This document shows, one piece after another, positions 8,875-16,641 of a DNA stretch of 64,000 nucleotides. Source of the stretch: DASXRC01 sp036506495 (GTDB lineage: Bacteria > Actinomycetota > Actinomycetes > Mycobacteriales > Micromonosporaceae). The stretch covers positions 1-64,000 of the forward strand of contig DASXRQ010000104.1 of NCBI GenBank assembly GCA_036506495.1, read 5' to 3'. Position 1 is the first letter of the stretch. Each line of letters opens with the position of its first letter. Made by a program: the position numbers and the translations under genes. A model generated the notes under the pieces. It worked only from the letters and a program-made list of their open reading frames with translations, was not told where the DNA came from and did not search any database.

Positions 8875-10635
8875 TTAGCGGGCCGGACGCAGCGAGATGG
8901 CCTTGAGGAAGATGTCGCCGACCTTCGCAGGATCGGTGGTCACGAACACCGCGCCGCCGGTGGTGTCCGTGATCGGCTGGAGTACGGCCGGGCTCACCGC
9001 GCCACCGATGCCGAGGAGGATGACCTGGATGGGCCGCTTCGGGTCCTTGACCTTCTTCAGCTGGGCTATCAGTTCGGCCCGCGTGAGGCCGTCGGCGTCG
9101 TCGTTGAGACCGTCGGTCAGCACGACGACCGAGTTGACCCGGCCGGGGTCCCATCCCTGCTGAACGGTCCGGTACGCGGCGAGGATCGTGTCGTATAGCC
9201 CGGTGTTCCCGGTGGGCTTGGGCTGGACCCCGTCGAGGGCGGTCTCCAGCACGGCGCGCTGGCTCGACAGCGGGCCGATCGGGACGAGCTGCCGGTAGTC
9301 CTGCTTGCCGACGAGCTCGGTGGAGAAGATCCACAGTCCGACCGCCCACGAGTCGTCGAACAGGTCCAGGCCGCGGCGGGCCGCCTCGCGCGTCACCTGG
9401 TCCCTCGTCGCGTTGCCGGCGGTCGGCACCTTCGTCAGCATCGAGCCGGACACGTCGACGACGGCGAGCATGCGGCCGGGCACGGTGACCGCGGTCCAGG
9501 TGGACAGCGCCCGATCGACCACGGCCGGGTCGGGTCCGCCCGCCGCGGTGCCCCCGCCCGCGCTTCCCGACGGGGTCGGCGCCGGCTGCGTGGCAACCGG
9601 TGAGGAGCCACCGCGCGGCATTGCGAACGCGCTGCCGGCCGAACCGTCACTCGCGCGCAGGCCCACCGCCGCGAGCATGTCCCGGAAGGTCGGTGAGGCC
9701 AGCCGCGACAGCAGTTGGTCGGCCACCTCGGCGCGCGTCGGGTCGATGCCCGGCAGGACGGTGTACGGGTAGTCGAGCGGCAGCGGCGCCGGGTCCAGGT
9801 AGAGCGCGGCGAGCCGGATCGGCGGCTCCGCCGCGTCGTACGCGATGACGGCCTGCTCGGACAGCGGCGCCGCGCTGAGCGCCGAGGCGATCGATGCTGG
9901 GTCGGTCGAGCGAGGGAACCGGGCGAGCAGGTCGTCGCGCAGGGCCGACCGGCCGGCCGCGAGGGCGCGCAGCGCGCCGGTCGTGACCTGCTGCGCGTTC
10001 GGTGCGGCGCTGGCCGCCGCGCCGAACGCGAGCAGCCCGGAGAGCCCGGACGCGTCCCGAGTGGGCTCAACGATGCCGGCGTGCAGCTGGGCGTCGGTGG
10101 ACATGTGCCCCAGCAGGTCGGCCCAGGTCAGCTTCTTGGCGGGCCAGCCGAGCCGGCTCGCGACCGGCTCGGGCATCGCGACGACGACCGGGCTGCGCGC
10201 GATCGACCGGACATCCGCGACGGTGAAGCCCGAGGCCAGCGTCCGGAGCCGCATCAACCAGGTCGACGAGTCCGACACCCAGACGTCGGGGACCCCGATC
10301 GCCCCGCTTGCCCTGCCGACGCCACTCAGCGTGACGCCGTGCGCGTCGGCGATCGCCGCAGCTACGTCCGCCGGGTCCTGAGCGGCGACGGTGACGGCCA
10401 CACACCGACCGTCGATCGCCGGATCGTCCCGCCTCCACCGGGAGACCATCTGCTGTAGGGCCGGGGCGATCTCGGGCGCGGCCGCGATCGACAGCCGTAC
10501 CTCGCCTGTGCAGGGCGGCTTCCTCAGTTCCCGAAAGGCACCGACGCCCACCGCGGCTACGCAGAGTAACGCCACGACGACTGCGGTGGCGCGATAGCCG
10601 CGGAGGCGGTCCCGCTTGCGATGCCGCGCGAGCAC
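8875..10635 (-). CDS. Membrane-anchored VWA-domain protein with solute-binding-like N-terminal domain
   Basis: 586 residues. A basic N-terminus and one hydrophobic helix (about 16-35) place the rest outside the cell. Residues about 44-340 resemble an extracellular solute-binding-protein fold (SIAAAPEIAPALQQMVSRW, and repeated VVAMPEPVAS-like elements). A Pro/Gly/Ser-rich linker follows, then a von Willebrand A domain from about 385. Its metal-ion-dependent adhesion site is intact: DVSGSM at about 394, then LTDG near 506. This domain pairing occurs in actinobacteria, with no biochemical role known to me. It lies 148 bp upstream of the sugar transferase on the same strand, so a cell-surface role is possible. 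Confidence 0.88.
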   Translation of the reverse strand: MLARHRKRDRLRGYRATAVVVALLCVAAVGVGAFRELRKPPCTGEVRLSIAAAPEIAPALQQMVSRWRRDDPAIDGRCVAVTVAAQDPADVAAAIADAHGVTLSGVGRASGAIGVPDVWVSDSSTWLMRLRTLASGFTVADVRSIARSPVVVAMPEPVASRLGWPAKKLTWADLLGHMSTDAQLHAGIVEPTRDASGLSGLLAFGAAASAAPNAQQVTTGALRALAAGRSALRDDLLARFPRSTDPASIASALSAAPLSEQAVIAYDAAEPPIRLAALYLDPAPLPLDYPYTVLPGIDPTRAEVADQLLSRLASPTFRDMLAAVGLRASDGSAGSAFAMPRGGSSPVATQPAPTPSGSAGGGTAAGGPDPAVVDRALSTWTAVTVPGRMLAVVDVSGSMLTKVPTAGNATRDQVTREAARRGLDLFDDSWAVGLWIFSTELVGKQDYRQLVPIGPLSSQRAVLETALDGVQPKPTGNTGLYDTILAAYRTVQQGWDPGRVNSVVVLTDGLNDDADGLTRAELIAQLKKVKDPKRPIQVILLGIGGAVSPAVLQPITDTTGGAVFVTTDPAKVGDIFLKAISLRPAR

Positions 10636-10733
10636 AAGTCCCTATGTTTAACCAAAGCGGCCGTCCGTGCTAGGTACGTTCGGTCGAACGTTTACCCGCC
10701 CGTCACCATTCGCGTCACGGAGAGTAGTTGCAG

Positions 10734-11504
10734 ATGTCGGTTCGAGTCGATGTGTACCGCCAGGTGGTCACCGTGATCCTGGCCAGGCCCGAGTCCCGCA
10801 ACGCGGTGGACGGCCCGACGGCGGCCGCCCTCGCGGATGCGTTCCGGTCGTTCGAGGCCGACCCGGCCGCCCGCGTGGCCGTCCTGTGGGGGGAGGGCGG
10901 CACGTTCTGCTCGGGCGCTGATCTCAAGGCGATCGGTACGCCGCGCGGCAACCGCGTCGCCGCCGACGGTGACGGACCGATGGGCCCGACCCGGCTCCGC
11001 CTGTCGAAGCCGGTGATAGCGGCGGTGTCCGGGTACGCCGTGGCCGGCGGCCTGGAGCTCGCGCTCTGGTGCGACTTGCGGGTTGCCGAGCGGGACGCGG
11101 TGTTCGGGGTGTTCTGCCGGCGCTGGGGTGTGCCGTTGATCGACGGCGGGACGGTGCGGCTGCCCCGGCTCATCGGCCTGAGCCGAGCGCTCGATCTGAT
11201 CCTGACCGGACGGGCCGTGCCCGCTCCCGAGGCGTACCAGATGGGACTCGTGAACCGCCTGGTGGAACCGGGCCGGGCGCGCGCCGCGGCGGAGGAGTTG
11301 GCCGCGGAGATCGCGGCCCTTCCGCAGGCCTGCCTGCGCAACGACCGCCGCTCCGCGCTCGACCAGGACGGTCGGTCCGATGTGCAGGCACTGGCGACGG
11401 AGCTGAGGCTCGGGCTGGAGTCGCTCGCCGCGGACGCGGCGCAGGGCGCCGCCCGCTTCGCCGCCGGCGAGGGCCGGCACGGCGCACCGGCCGGAGGTGT
11501 GTGA
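10734..11504 (+). CDS. Enoyl-CoA hydratase/isomerase (crotonase) family protein
   Basis: 256 residues from the ATG at 10734. A TTG six bases earlier is possible, but GGAGAG is better placed for the ATG. Crotonase motifs are visible: RPESRNAVDG, the oxyanion-hole loop GTFCSGADL, and the helix KPVIAAVSGYAVAGGLELAL. The second catalytic position, often Glu in true hydratases, reads VPLIDGG here, so hydratase activity is uncertain and isomerase or hydrolase activity is possible. It is divergent from the VWA gene. The unusual DGGA-peptide gene starts 66 bp downstream on the same strand, so co-transcription is possible. Confidence 0.9.
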   Translation: MSVRVDVYRQVVTVILARPESRNAVDGPTAAALADAFRSFEADPAARVAVLWGEGGTFCSGADLKAIGTPRGNRVAADGDGPMGPTRLRLSKPVIAAVSGYAVAGGLELALWCDLRVAERDAVFGVFCRRWGVPLIDGGTVRLPRLIGLSRALDLILTGRAVPAPEAYQMGLVNRLVEPGRARAAAEELAAEIAALPQACLRNDRRSALDQDGRSDVQALATELRLGLESLAADAAQGAARFAAGEGRHGAPAGGV

Positions 11505-11570
11505 ACCATCGCAAACCTGGGCACTTAGGGGAAGCGCCGATTGTCGGCGCCTGAGTGACCGGAGGGACCG

Positions 11571-11843
11571 ATGAGACTCGAAGACGATGACATCCGCACG
11601 TCCGGTTCGGGCGGCGGAAGCGACGAAGGCATGGCGGACGGAGGGGCCAGCCCGGCCGGCCGTGACGGCGGAGCCGACGGCGGCGCCGGCGGCGGCCAGG
11701 AGGGTCCAATGGACGGCGGCGCCAACCCAAGAGCGGCGGACGGCGGGGCCGACGGCGGCGCGTCCGAGGGGCAGGAGGGGCCGGCGGACGGCGGCGCGAC
11801 CCCGGGCCGGGACGACGGCGGCGCGGACAGCAGCGCGGGCTGA
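11571..11843 (+). CDS. Gly/Asp-rich DGGA-repeat protein, possible oxygenase substrate or RiPP-like precursor
   Basis: 90 residues. The start ATG has GGAGGG seven bases upstream. The first ~20 residues (MRLEDDDIRTSG...) are acidic and could form a leader. The rest contains eight DGGA motifs, with the Asp residues at 23, 32, 36, 48, 57, 61, 73 and 82. They sit within two ~25-residue blocks of the form DGGADGGA-x-GQEGP-x-DGGA-x-P. There is no Cys, His or aromatic residue. A single base separates its stop from the start of a cupin/JmjC-like oxygenase, so the two are almost certainly co-translated. I infer that the repeated Asp residues may be hydroxylated by that enzyme. I do not recognise a named family. 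Confidence 0.8.
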   Translation: MRLEDDDIRTSGSGGGSDEGMADGGASPAGRDGGADGGAGGGQEGPMDGGANPRAADGGADGGASEGQEGPADGGATPGRDDGGADSSAG

Positions 11844-11844
11844 C

Positions 11845-13098
11845 ATGACGGCGCTGCCCGCGCCCGCCGGCGCGGCGCTGCGCCGTTGCGTGGCCCTCGA
11901 TCTTCGCGAGTTCGCGCGTACGCATTGGGGGCGTGCGCCGCTGCTCTCCCGCGCCGGCGATCTCGAGGCCGCCGGGGTCGATCCGGGCTTCGACGACCTG
12001 CTCGGCGTCGACGACGTGGACGAGCTGCTGAGCCGCCGGGGTCTGCGTACCCCGTTCCTGCGGGTGGCCAAGGACGGCGAGGTGCTGCCGGCGAGCCGGT
12101 TCACCGGCAGCGGGGGTGCGGGCGCCGAGATCGGCGACCAAGTCCTCGACGAGCGCGTCTTCGACCTGTACGCGGATGGGGCGACGCTCGTGCTGCAAGG
12201 CCTGCACCGGGTATGGCCGCCGCTGGTCGACTTCACGGGACGGCTGGCCGCCGAGCTGGTCGCTCCCGTGCAGGCCAACGCGTACCTGACGCCGGCCGGC
12301 AACCGAGGGTTCGACGCCCACTACGACACCCATGACGTGTTCGTGCTGCAGGTCGCCGGGCGCAAACGGTGGCGGGTGCACGAGCCGGTGCGGTCGGACC
12401 CGCTGGAGCGCCAGCCGTGGGGCGGCCGCGTCGACGAGGTGGGAGCGGTCGCGGCGGGCCAGCCAGTCCTCGACGTCGTCCTCGAGGCCGGCGACGCCCT
12501 CTACCTACCGCGTGGCTGGGTCCACGCGGCCGATGCGCTCGGCCACCGCTGTTTGCACCTGACGCTGGGGCTACGCACCCCCACCCGCTACACGCTGGTC
12601 GAGGCGCTGCTGGCGCTCGCCGTGGAGGAGCCGGAGCTCCGCTCGGGCTTCCCGCTCGGACTGGACGTCACCGACCCGGAGGCACTCGCGCCGCAGCTGC
12701 AGGCGACGGCGAATGCCCTGCGCGAGTGGCTGGCCCGCGCCGACGCCTCGACGGTGGCGACGAAACTCGCCGCGAGTGTCTGGCCGGCGTCCCGGCCGGC
12801 TCCGATGCGCCCCCTCGCGCAGGCAGCCGCGCTCGACGGCCTGGACGCCGACACCGTCATCGCGCCGCGGCGGGGCCTGCGCTGGCGGATCGATCCGAGC
12901 GGTGCGGATCGTGTCGCGCTGCGCCTCGCCGATCGCACCGTCAGCTTCCCCGCCGGGTGCGAGCCCGCCGTGCGCGCGCTGCTGACGTCCGCCTCGATCG
13001 CGGTTCGCGACCTGCCGGGGCTCGACTCACACGATGCTCTCGTGCTGGCTCGGCGGCTGCTGCGCGAGGCGATCGCGGTACCGGCCGAGAGGCCCTGA
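11845..13098 (+). CDS. Cupin-4/JmjC-like 2-oxoglutarate-Fe(II) oxygenase (RoxA/NO66 type)
   Basis: 417 residues. The catalytic core matches ribosomal-oxygenase-like cupins (YcfD/RoxA, NO66, MINA53), which hydroxylate Arg or His side chains in ribosomal proteins. The iron triad is visible: HYD with His159 and Asp161, then His227 in LPRGWVHAAD. The HDVFVLQVAGRKRWRVHEP segment is the expected beta-strand pair. About 170 residues follow, matching the dimerisation and winged-helix region of the family. The true start is ATG 11845; a longer open frame runs through the preceding gene and is not real. The tight link to the DGGA-repeat gene suggests that this protein, not a ribosomal one, is the substrate. 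That is inference. Confidence 0.9.
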   Translation: MTALPAPAGAALRRCVALDLREFARTHWGRAPLLSRAGDLEAAGVDPGFDDLLGVDDVDELLSRRGLRTPFLRVAKDGEVLPASRFTGSGGAGAEIGDQVLDERVFDLYADGATLVLQGLHRVWPPLVDFTGRLAAELVAPVQANAYLTPAGNRGFDAHYDTHDVFVLQVAGRKRWRVHEPVRSDPLERQPWGGRVDEVGAVAAGQPVLDVVLEAGDALYLPRGWVHAADALGHRCLHLTLGLRTPTRYTLVEALLALAVEEPELRSGFPLGLDVTDPEALAPQLQATANALREWLARADASTVATKLAASVWPASRPAPMRPLAQAAALDGLDADTVIAPRRGLRWRIDPSGADRVALRLADRTVSFPAGCEPAVRALLTSASIAVRDLPGLDSHDALVLARRLLREAIAVPAERP

Positions 13099-13108
13099 TC
13101 GAAGCGGC

Positions 13109-13146
13109 GCTCGCCGGCGCAGGCTGCGTTCGGCCCACCGGCGAGC
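13109..13146. terminator. Hairpin between convergent genes
   Basis: GCTCGCCGG (13109-13117) pairs perfectly with CCGGCGAGC (13138-13146). A small nested stem, CGCA/TGCG, sits in the loop. It lies between the ends of the oxygenase gene and the convergent DUF1684 gene. There is no T-run, as is common for high-GC actinobacterial terminators. Confidence 0.5.
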
Positions 13147-13160
13147 CTGGGCCACTAGGT

Positions 13161-13775
13161 TCAGTCTCGCGGATCTTGGTGGGCCGGCCGGGGATGGTAA
13201 TTCATCTCGCCGGCACGGATGGGGAGGGCCAGGCGGTTCTCCTCGGGGGCGAGCGGGCACGCCCACCGTTCGTCGTACGCACAGCTCGGGTTGTACGCGT
13301 AGTTGAAGTCGAGCCGGATGCGGTCCGCTGGGCCGACCGTTACGCCGCGACCGAACGTCCCCTTGACCGTGTCCGTGAGGTAGCGCCCCCCGCCGTACGA
13401 CTCCGCGGGACTGCTCGCGTCCCGGAACGGTAGGAACAGCCCGCCGCCGTACGCCTCGATCCACCACAACGTCAGCGCCCCCCATGGCGTGGCGGCGACG
13501 CCGACGCGGCGGTATCGCACCACGCCGTCCGGACCTCCGGTGTCGATGCGGAGCTCGCCGGCCGCCGGCGCGACGGTCGCCTCCACGACGGCGGCGGGGA
13601 CCTCGGGGAAGTAGCGCAGCCCGGTGAAGCTGTCGCGGTCGGCGCGCGGGATCGGCGACTGCGGGTGCGTCGCGAACAGTTCGTCCCTCGCGGCCCGAAA
13701 TCCCGTCAGATCCAGATCGGAGAGGTAGAGCCGCGCGACGCGCTCCCGCCAGTCCGCGAGGTCCAGATCGTCCAC
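13161..13775 (-). CDS. DUF1684 family protein
   Basis: 204 residues from the GTG at 13775. The C-terminal half carries the strongly conserved blocks of DUF1684: ESYGGGRYLTD, LDFNYAYNPSCAYDERWACP and PIRAGEMNY. The molecular function is unknown. It has no signal peptide. The start was chosen because TAGCGT lies seven bases upstream, fitting a leaderless transcript, and because DLADWRERVARLYLSDLD begins the family homology. An ATG 69 bp further upstream is possible. Confidence 0.85.
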   Translation of the reverse strand: MDDLDLADWRERVARLYLSDLDLTGFRAARDELFATHPQSPIPRADRDSFTGLRYFPEVPAAVVEATVAPAAGELRIDTGGPDGVVRYRRVGVAATPWGALTLWWIEAYGGGLFLPFRDASSPAESYGGGRYLTDTVKGTFGRGVTVGPADRIRLDFNYAYNPSCAYDERWACPLAPEENRLALPIRAGEMNYHPRPAHQDPRD

Positions 13776-13872
13776 CAGCCGAACGCTAACGCGAAGCACC
13801 GACGAATGTCCCGCGGGTGATTGATGATCATCGCCGTCGGGCATTTATCGGCGCGAAGGGAGGAACCTGCCC

Positions 13873-14520
13873 ATGTCATCCGGTGCGATAGTCATCACCA
13901 TCATCGTGGTCGTGCTGCTGGCGCTGCTGGCACTCGGCCTCTGGTACACCCTGCGCCGCCGTGAGCTGCGCAAACGCTTCGGACCCGAATACGACCGCGT
14001 CGTGGCCGAGAAGGACAACCGACGCGACGCCGAGCGAGAGCTGCGCGACCGCGAGCGGCAACACCGCGAGCTTGAGCTGCGTCCGCTGTCCGAGGAGTCC
14101 CACGCGCGGTACGCCGCTGGATGGGCCGACATCCAGGCCAAGTTCGTCGACGACCCGACCGCCGCGGTCGACGACGCCGACAAGCTCGTAGGGCAACTGG
14201 TGGCCGAACGCGGCTACCCGACCGACGACTACGAGGAGCAGCTCGCTCACCTATCGGTCGAACATGCCCGCACGCTGGGGCACTACCGCGACGCTCACGA
14301 CATCAACCTGCGCAACCAGCGCGGCGAGGCCTCGACGGAACAGCTCCGCCAGGCGCTCGTGCATTACCGGGCGCTCTTCGGCGATCTGCTGGGGGACGAA
14401 CAGGTCGGCCGACCGGACGGACAGCCGTCATCGGAGCCGTTGGCGGAGCCGTCACCGGCGCCGGCGCCGGCGCCTGAGCAGTCCGCAACACCCACCACAA
14501 CGGAGGAGACGCCGCGATGA
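13873..14520 (+). CDS. Membrane-anchored protein with coiled coil and FVDDP domain
   Basis: 215 residues. One N-terminal helix (about 6-27) is followed by a charged helical stretch (RRRELRKRFGPEYDRVVAEK, about 28-75, likely coiled coil). A helical domain (about 80-178) begins RYAAGWADIQAKFVDDPTAAV. A Pro/Ala/Thr-rich tail ends the protein. GGGAGGAAC lies at a good distance from the ATG. The 4-bp ATGA overlap with the next gene couples their translation. The FVDDP domain recurs in that next protein, so the two products probably work together. Function is unknown. Confidence 0.88.
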   Translation: MSSGAIVITIIVVVLLALLALGLWYTLRRRELRKRFGPEYDRVVAEKDNRRDAERELRDRERQHRELELRPLSEESHARYAAGWADIQAKFVDDPTAAVDDADKLVGQLVAERGYPTDDYEEQLAHLSVEHARTLGHYRDAHDINLRNQRGEASTEQLRQALVHYRALFGDLLGDEQVGRPDGQPSSEPLAEPSPAPAPAPEQSATPTTTEETPR

Positions 14521-15521
14521 GCTACCCGAACCAGGCGCGCGATGTGCCGGCCTCGTCAACCGACGATGACGAGGGCACCGTTGACACGATGGAGCCGCGG
14601 TCCCCCGAGGACCGCGCGCCCGACACCGAAGACGCGCAGCCGAGCACGGCCGAGGCGGACGAGCCGAGCGGGCCCGAGGCAACCGAGCCGGACCGCGAAC
14701 CCGATGGTGGTACGCCGACCGCCGGCCACACCGACGACCAGGCACGGCCCGTCGACGCCGTATGGTCAGCCGACTCCGAACACCGGGCCGACGAGGAACC
14801 CGCCGAGATCGAACCGGATCGCGACGCGTACGCCGAGCCGTCCACGGAGGACGAGCCGTCCACCAAGGCCGAGCCGTCGGCGGAGGCCGAGCGCTCGACC
14901 GACGCCGATCGCGACGTGTTCGCCGAGACCTCCGAGCCGTCCACCGAGGCCGAGCCCTCGGCCGAGGCCGAGCCTTCGGCGGAGGCCGAGCCGGCCACGG
15001 AGGCGGAACCGGCCACTGAGGCCGAGCCGTCCAGCGAGGCCGAGCCGTGGGCGGACGCCGAGCGTCCGAGCGACGCCGACCGCGGCGTGTTCGCCGAACC
15101 CTCCGAGCCGTCAACGGTGGGCGAGCCGTCAACGACGACCGAAGAGTCGCCGTTCCCGGCGGTCGAACCCGCCGCCGGCGAGGCGCTCGCCGAGACGGCT
15201 CCGGCCGAGGAAGTCACCGAATTGATGCCCGGGGCCGTGTCGGCGGAGCCGACCGCCGACTTCTGGCGGGACGACGTCGTCGCCGGGTTCCACGACCGCT
15301 GGCGCGCGGTGCAGCTGCGCTTTGTGGATGACCCCGAGGGCGCGGCCAACGAGGCGGCGGCCCTGGTGGGCGAGGCGGTCGACGCGCTCGCAGCGTCGTT
15401 GGCCACGCAGCGAGGCTCGCTCGACGACTGGCGCTCGGAGAGCCAAGCCTCCGATACCGAGCACCTGCGGATCGCGGTCCGTCGGTACCGTGAGTTTCTC
15501 GACCGCCTGCTCGACGTATGA
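14517..15521 (+). CDS. Glu/Ser-rich repeat protein with C-terminal FVDDP domain
   Basis: 334 residues. Residues ~1-240 are highly acidic and predicted disordered, built on short repeats AEPS/AEPA, with two longer copies of the block DRxVFAExSEPST. Residues ~245-334 form a helical domain (FHDRWRAVQLRFVDDPEGAA...HLRIAVRRYREFLDRLL) that aligns with the domain in the preceding membrane protein. No signal peptide or membrane segment is present, so it is probably cytoplasmic. It could be a soluble partner of the membrane-bound paralogue. Function is unknown. Confidence 0.86.
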   Translation: MSYPNQARDVPASSTDDDEGTVDTMEPRSPEDRAPDTEDAQPSTAEADEPSGPEATEPDREPDGGTPTAGHTDDQARPVDAVWSADSEHRADEEPAEIEPDRDAYAEPSTEDEPSTKAEPSAEAERSTDADRDVFAETSEPSTEAEPSAEAEPSAEAEPATEAEPATEAEPSSEAEPWADAERPSDADRGVFAEPSEPSTVGEPSTTTEESPFPAVEPAAGEALAETAPAEEVTELMPGAVSAEPTADFWRDDVVAGFHDRWRAVQLRFVDDPEGAANEAAALVGEAVDALAASLATQRGSLDDWRSESQASDTEHLRIAVRRYREFLDRLLDV

Positions 15522-15538
15522 CGGGCCGCGGCCTCGGC

Positions 15539-15586
15539 GATCGTGGAACGGACGTGGGCCGGCAGGCCCGCATCCGTTCCACGATC
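15539..15586. terminator. Long bidirectional hairpin terminator
   Basis: The 14-bp arms GATCGTGGAACGGA (15539-15552) and TCCGTTCCACGATC (15573-15586) match perfectly. An inner GGGCC/GGCCC stem lies between them. The hairpin separates the convergent FVDDP gene and dinB, and can serve both. Confidence 0.85.
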
Positions 15587-15615
15587 CCTGTTAGCGGCCC
15601 GGCTGGGAGCGCGGG

Positions 15616-16641
15616 TTAGCCGTCGGCGAACTCGACGCGTACGCCGAGCAACCGCACCGGCCGGTCGAGCTCGAACCGGTCGAGCACCATGAGCGCGGCA
15701 CGCACGACCTCGGGCACCGACGTGGTCGGCTCGGCCAGTTTGGTGATCCGCGTCTGGGTGAAGAACGGGGCGTACCGGACTTTGACCGCGACCCGGGCCA
15801 CGATCCGCCCATCGGCGAATACCTCCCGGGCCAGCTCCTCCGCCAGCGTGGAGAGCGCGGCCGAGACGGCGGCCTTGTCGGGCAGGTCCGAAGCGTACGT
15901 CGTCTCCCGGCTCCGCGAGCGCGGCACCCACGGCGCGGTCGTGACCTCCGTGTCGCCGAGGCCGCGGGCCAGCGCCACCAGGTACGGGCCGGTCGTCGGG
16001 CCGAGCCGCTCCGCCAGCCACGCGGGGTCGGCGGCGGCCAGCGAGGCCACCGTGTGCAGGCCAAGCTCGTCGAGCTTCCGGGCCGTCTTGCCGCCGATGC
16101 CCCACAACGTCTCGGCCGGCAGCGGACCCAGCAGCTCCATCCAGTTCGACGCGGTCAGCCGAAAGATGCCGGCCGGCTTGGCGTACCGCACAGCCATCTT
16201 CGCCCGCAGCTTGTTGTCGCCGATCCCGATCGAACACGACAGGCCCGTCTCCGATAAGACCCGGGCCTGAATCGATCGCGCCAACCACTCCGGGTCGGAG
16301 GTGTCGGCGCCGAGATACGCCTCGTCCCAGCCCCAGACCTCGACGGCCACCGGGAACTGGCGCAGCGTGGCCATCACCCGCGCGGAGGCGGCCTCGTACG
16401 CCGGCCTGTCCGACCGCAGGAAGGCGGCGTCCGGGCACAGCCGCGCCGCGGTCAACAGCGGCATGCCGGACCGGACGCCGTACGCCCGGGCCTCGTACGA
16501 CGCGGTGGCCACGACCTGGCGCCGCCGCGTCGGGTCGCCGGAGCCACCGACGATCACTGGTCGGCCGCGCAGATTGGGTCGCCGCAGCACCTCGACGGCG
16601 GCGATGAACTGGTCCAGGTCCACGTGCAGGATCCAGCTCAT
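15616..16641 (-). CDS. dinB: DNA polymerase IV (Y family)
   Basis: 341 residues. It is a low-fidelity polymerase for translesion synthesis. The metal-binding carboxylates are present: LHVDLDQF (Asp8) and WGWDEAYLG (Asp106/Glu107). Palm and finger residues (ATASYEARAYGVRSGMP), the helix-hairpin-helix (LWGIGGKTARKL) and the little-finger domain (RSRSRETTYASDL) follow. The Ser usual before the catalytic DE pair is Trp here. The ATG at 16641 overlaps the stop of the upstream PheS-like gene (ATGA), so the two are translationally coupled. A start 24 bp earlier would lie inside that gene. No beta-clamp-binding tail is obvious. Confidence 0.95.
   Translation of the reverse strand: MSWILHVDLDQFIAAVEVLRRPNLRGRPVIVGGSGDPTRRRQVVATASYEARAYGVRSGMPLLTAARLCPDAAFLRSDRPAYEAASARVMATLRQFPVAVEVWGWDEAYLGADTSDPEWLARSIQARVLSETGLSCSIGIGDNKLRAKMAVRYAKPAGIFRLTASNWMELLGPLPAETLWGIGGKTARKLDELGLHTVASLAAADPAWLAERLGPTTGPYLVALARGLGDTEVTTAPWVPRSRSRETTYASDLPDKAAVSAALSTLAEELAREVFADGRIVARVAVKVRYAPFFTQTRITKLAEPTTSVPEVVRAALMVLDRFELDRPVRLLGVRVEFADG

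Noticed and set aside
10692..12302. 536-codon minus-strand frame over the crotonase and the DGGA gene
   Set aside because: Low-complexity Ser/Arg/Ala product and no family features; the plus-strand genes have ribosome sites and motifs.
14522..16438. 638-codon minus-strand frame antisense to the Glu/Ser-rich gene and running into dinB
   Set aside because: Mirror of the AEPS repeats; the dinB part is in a different frame from the real gene.
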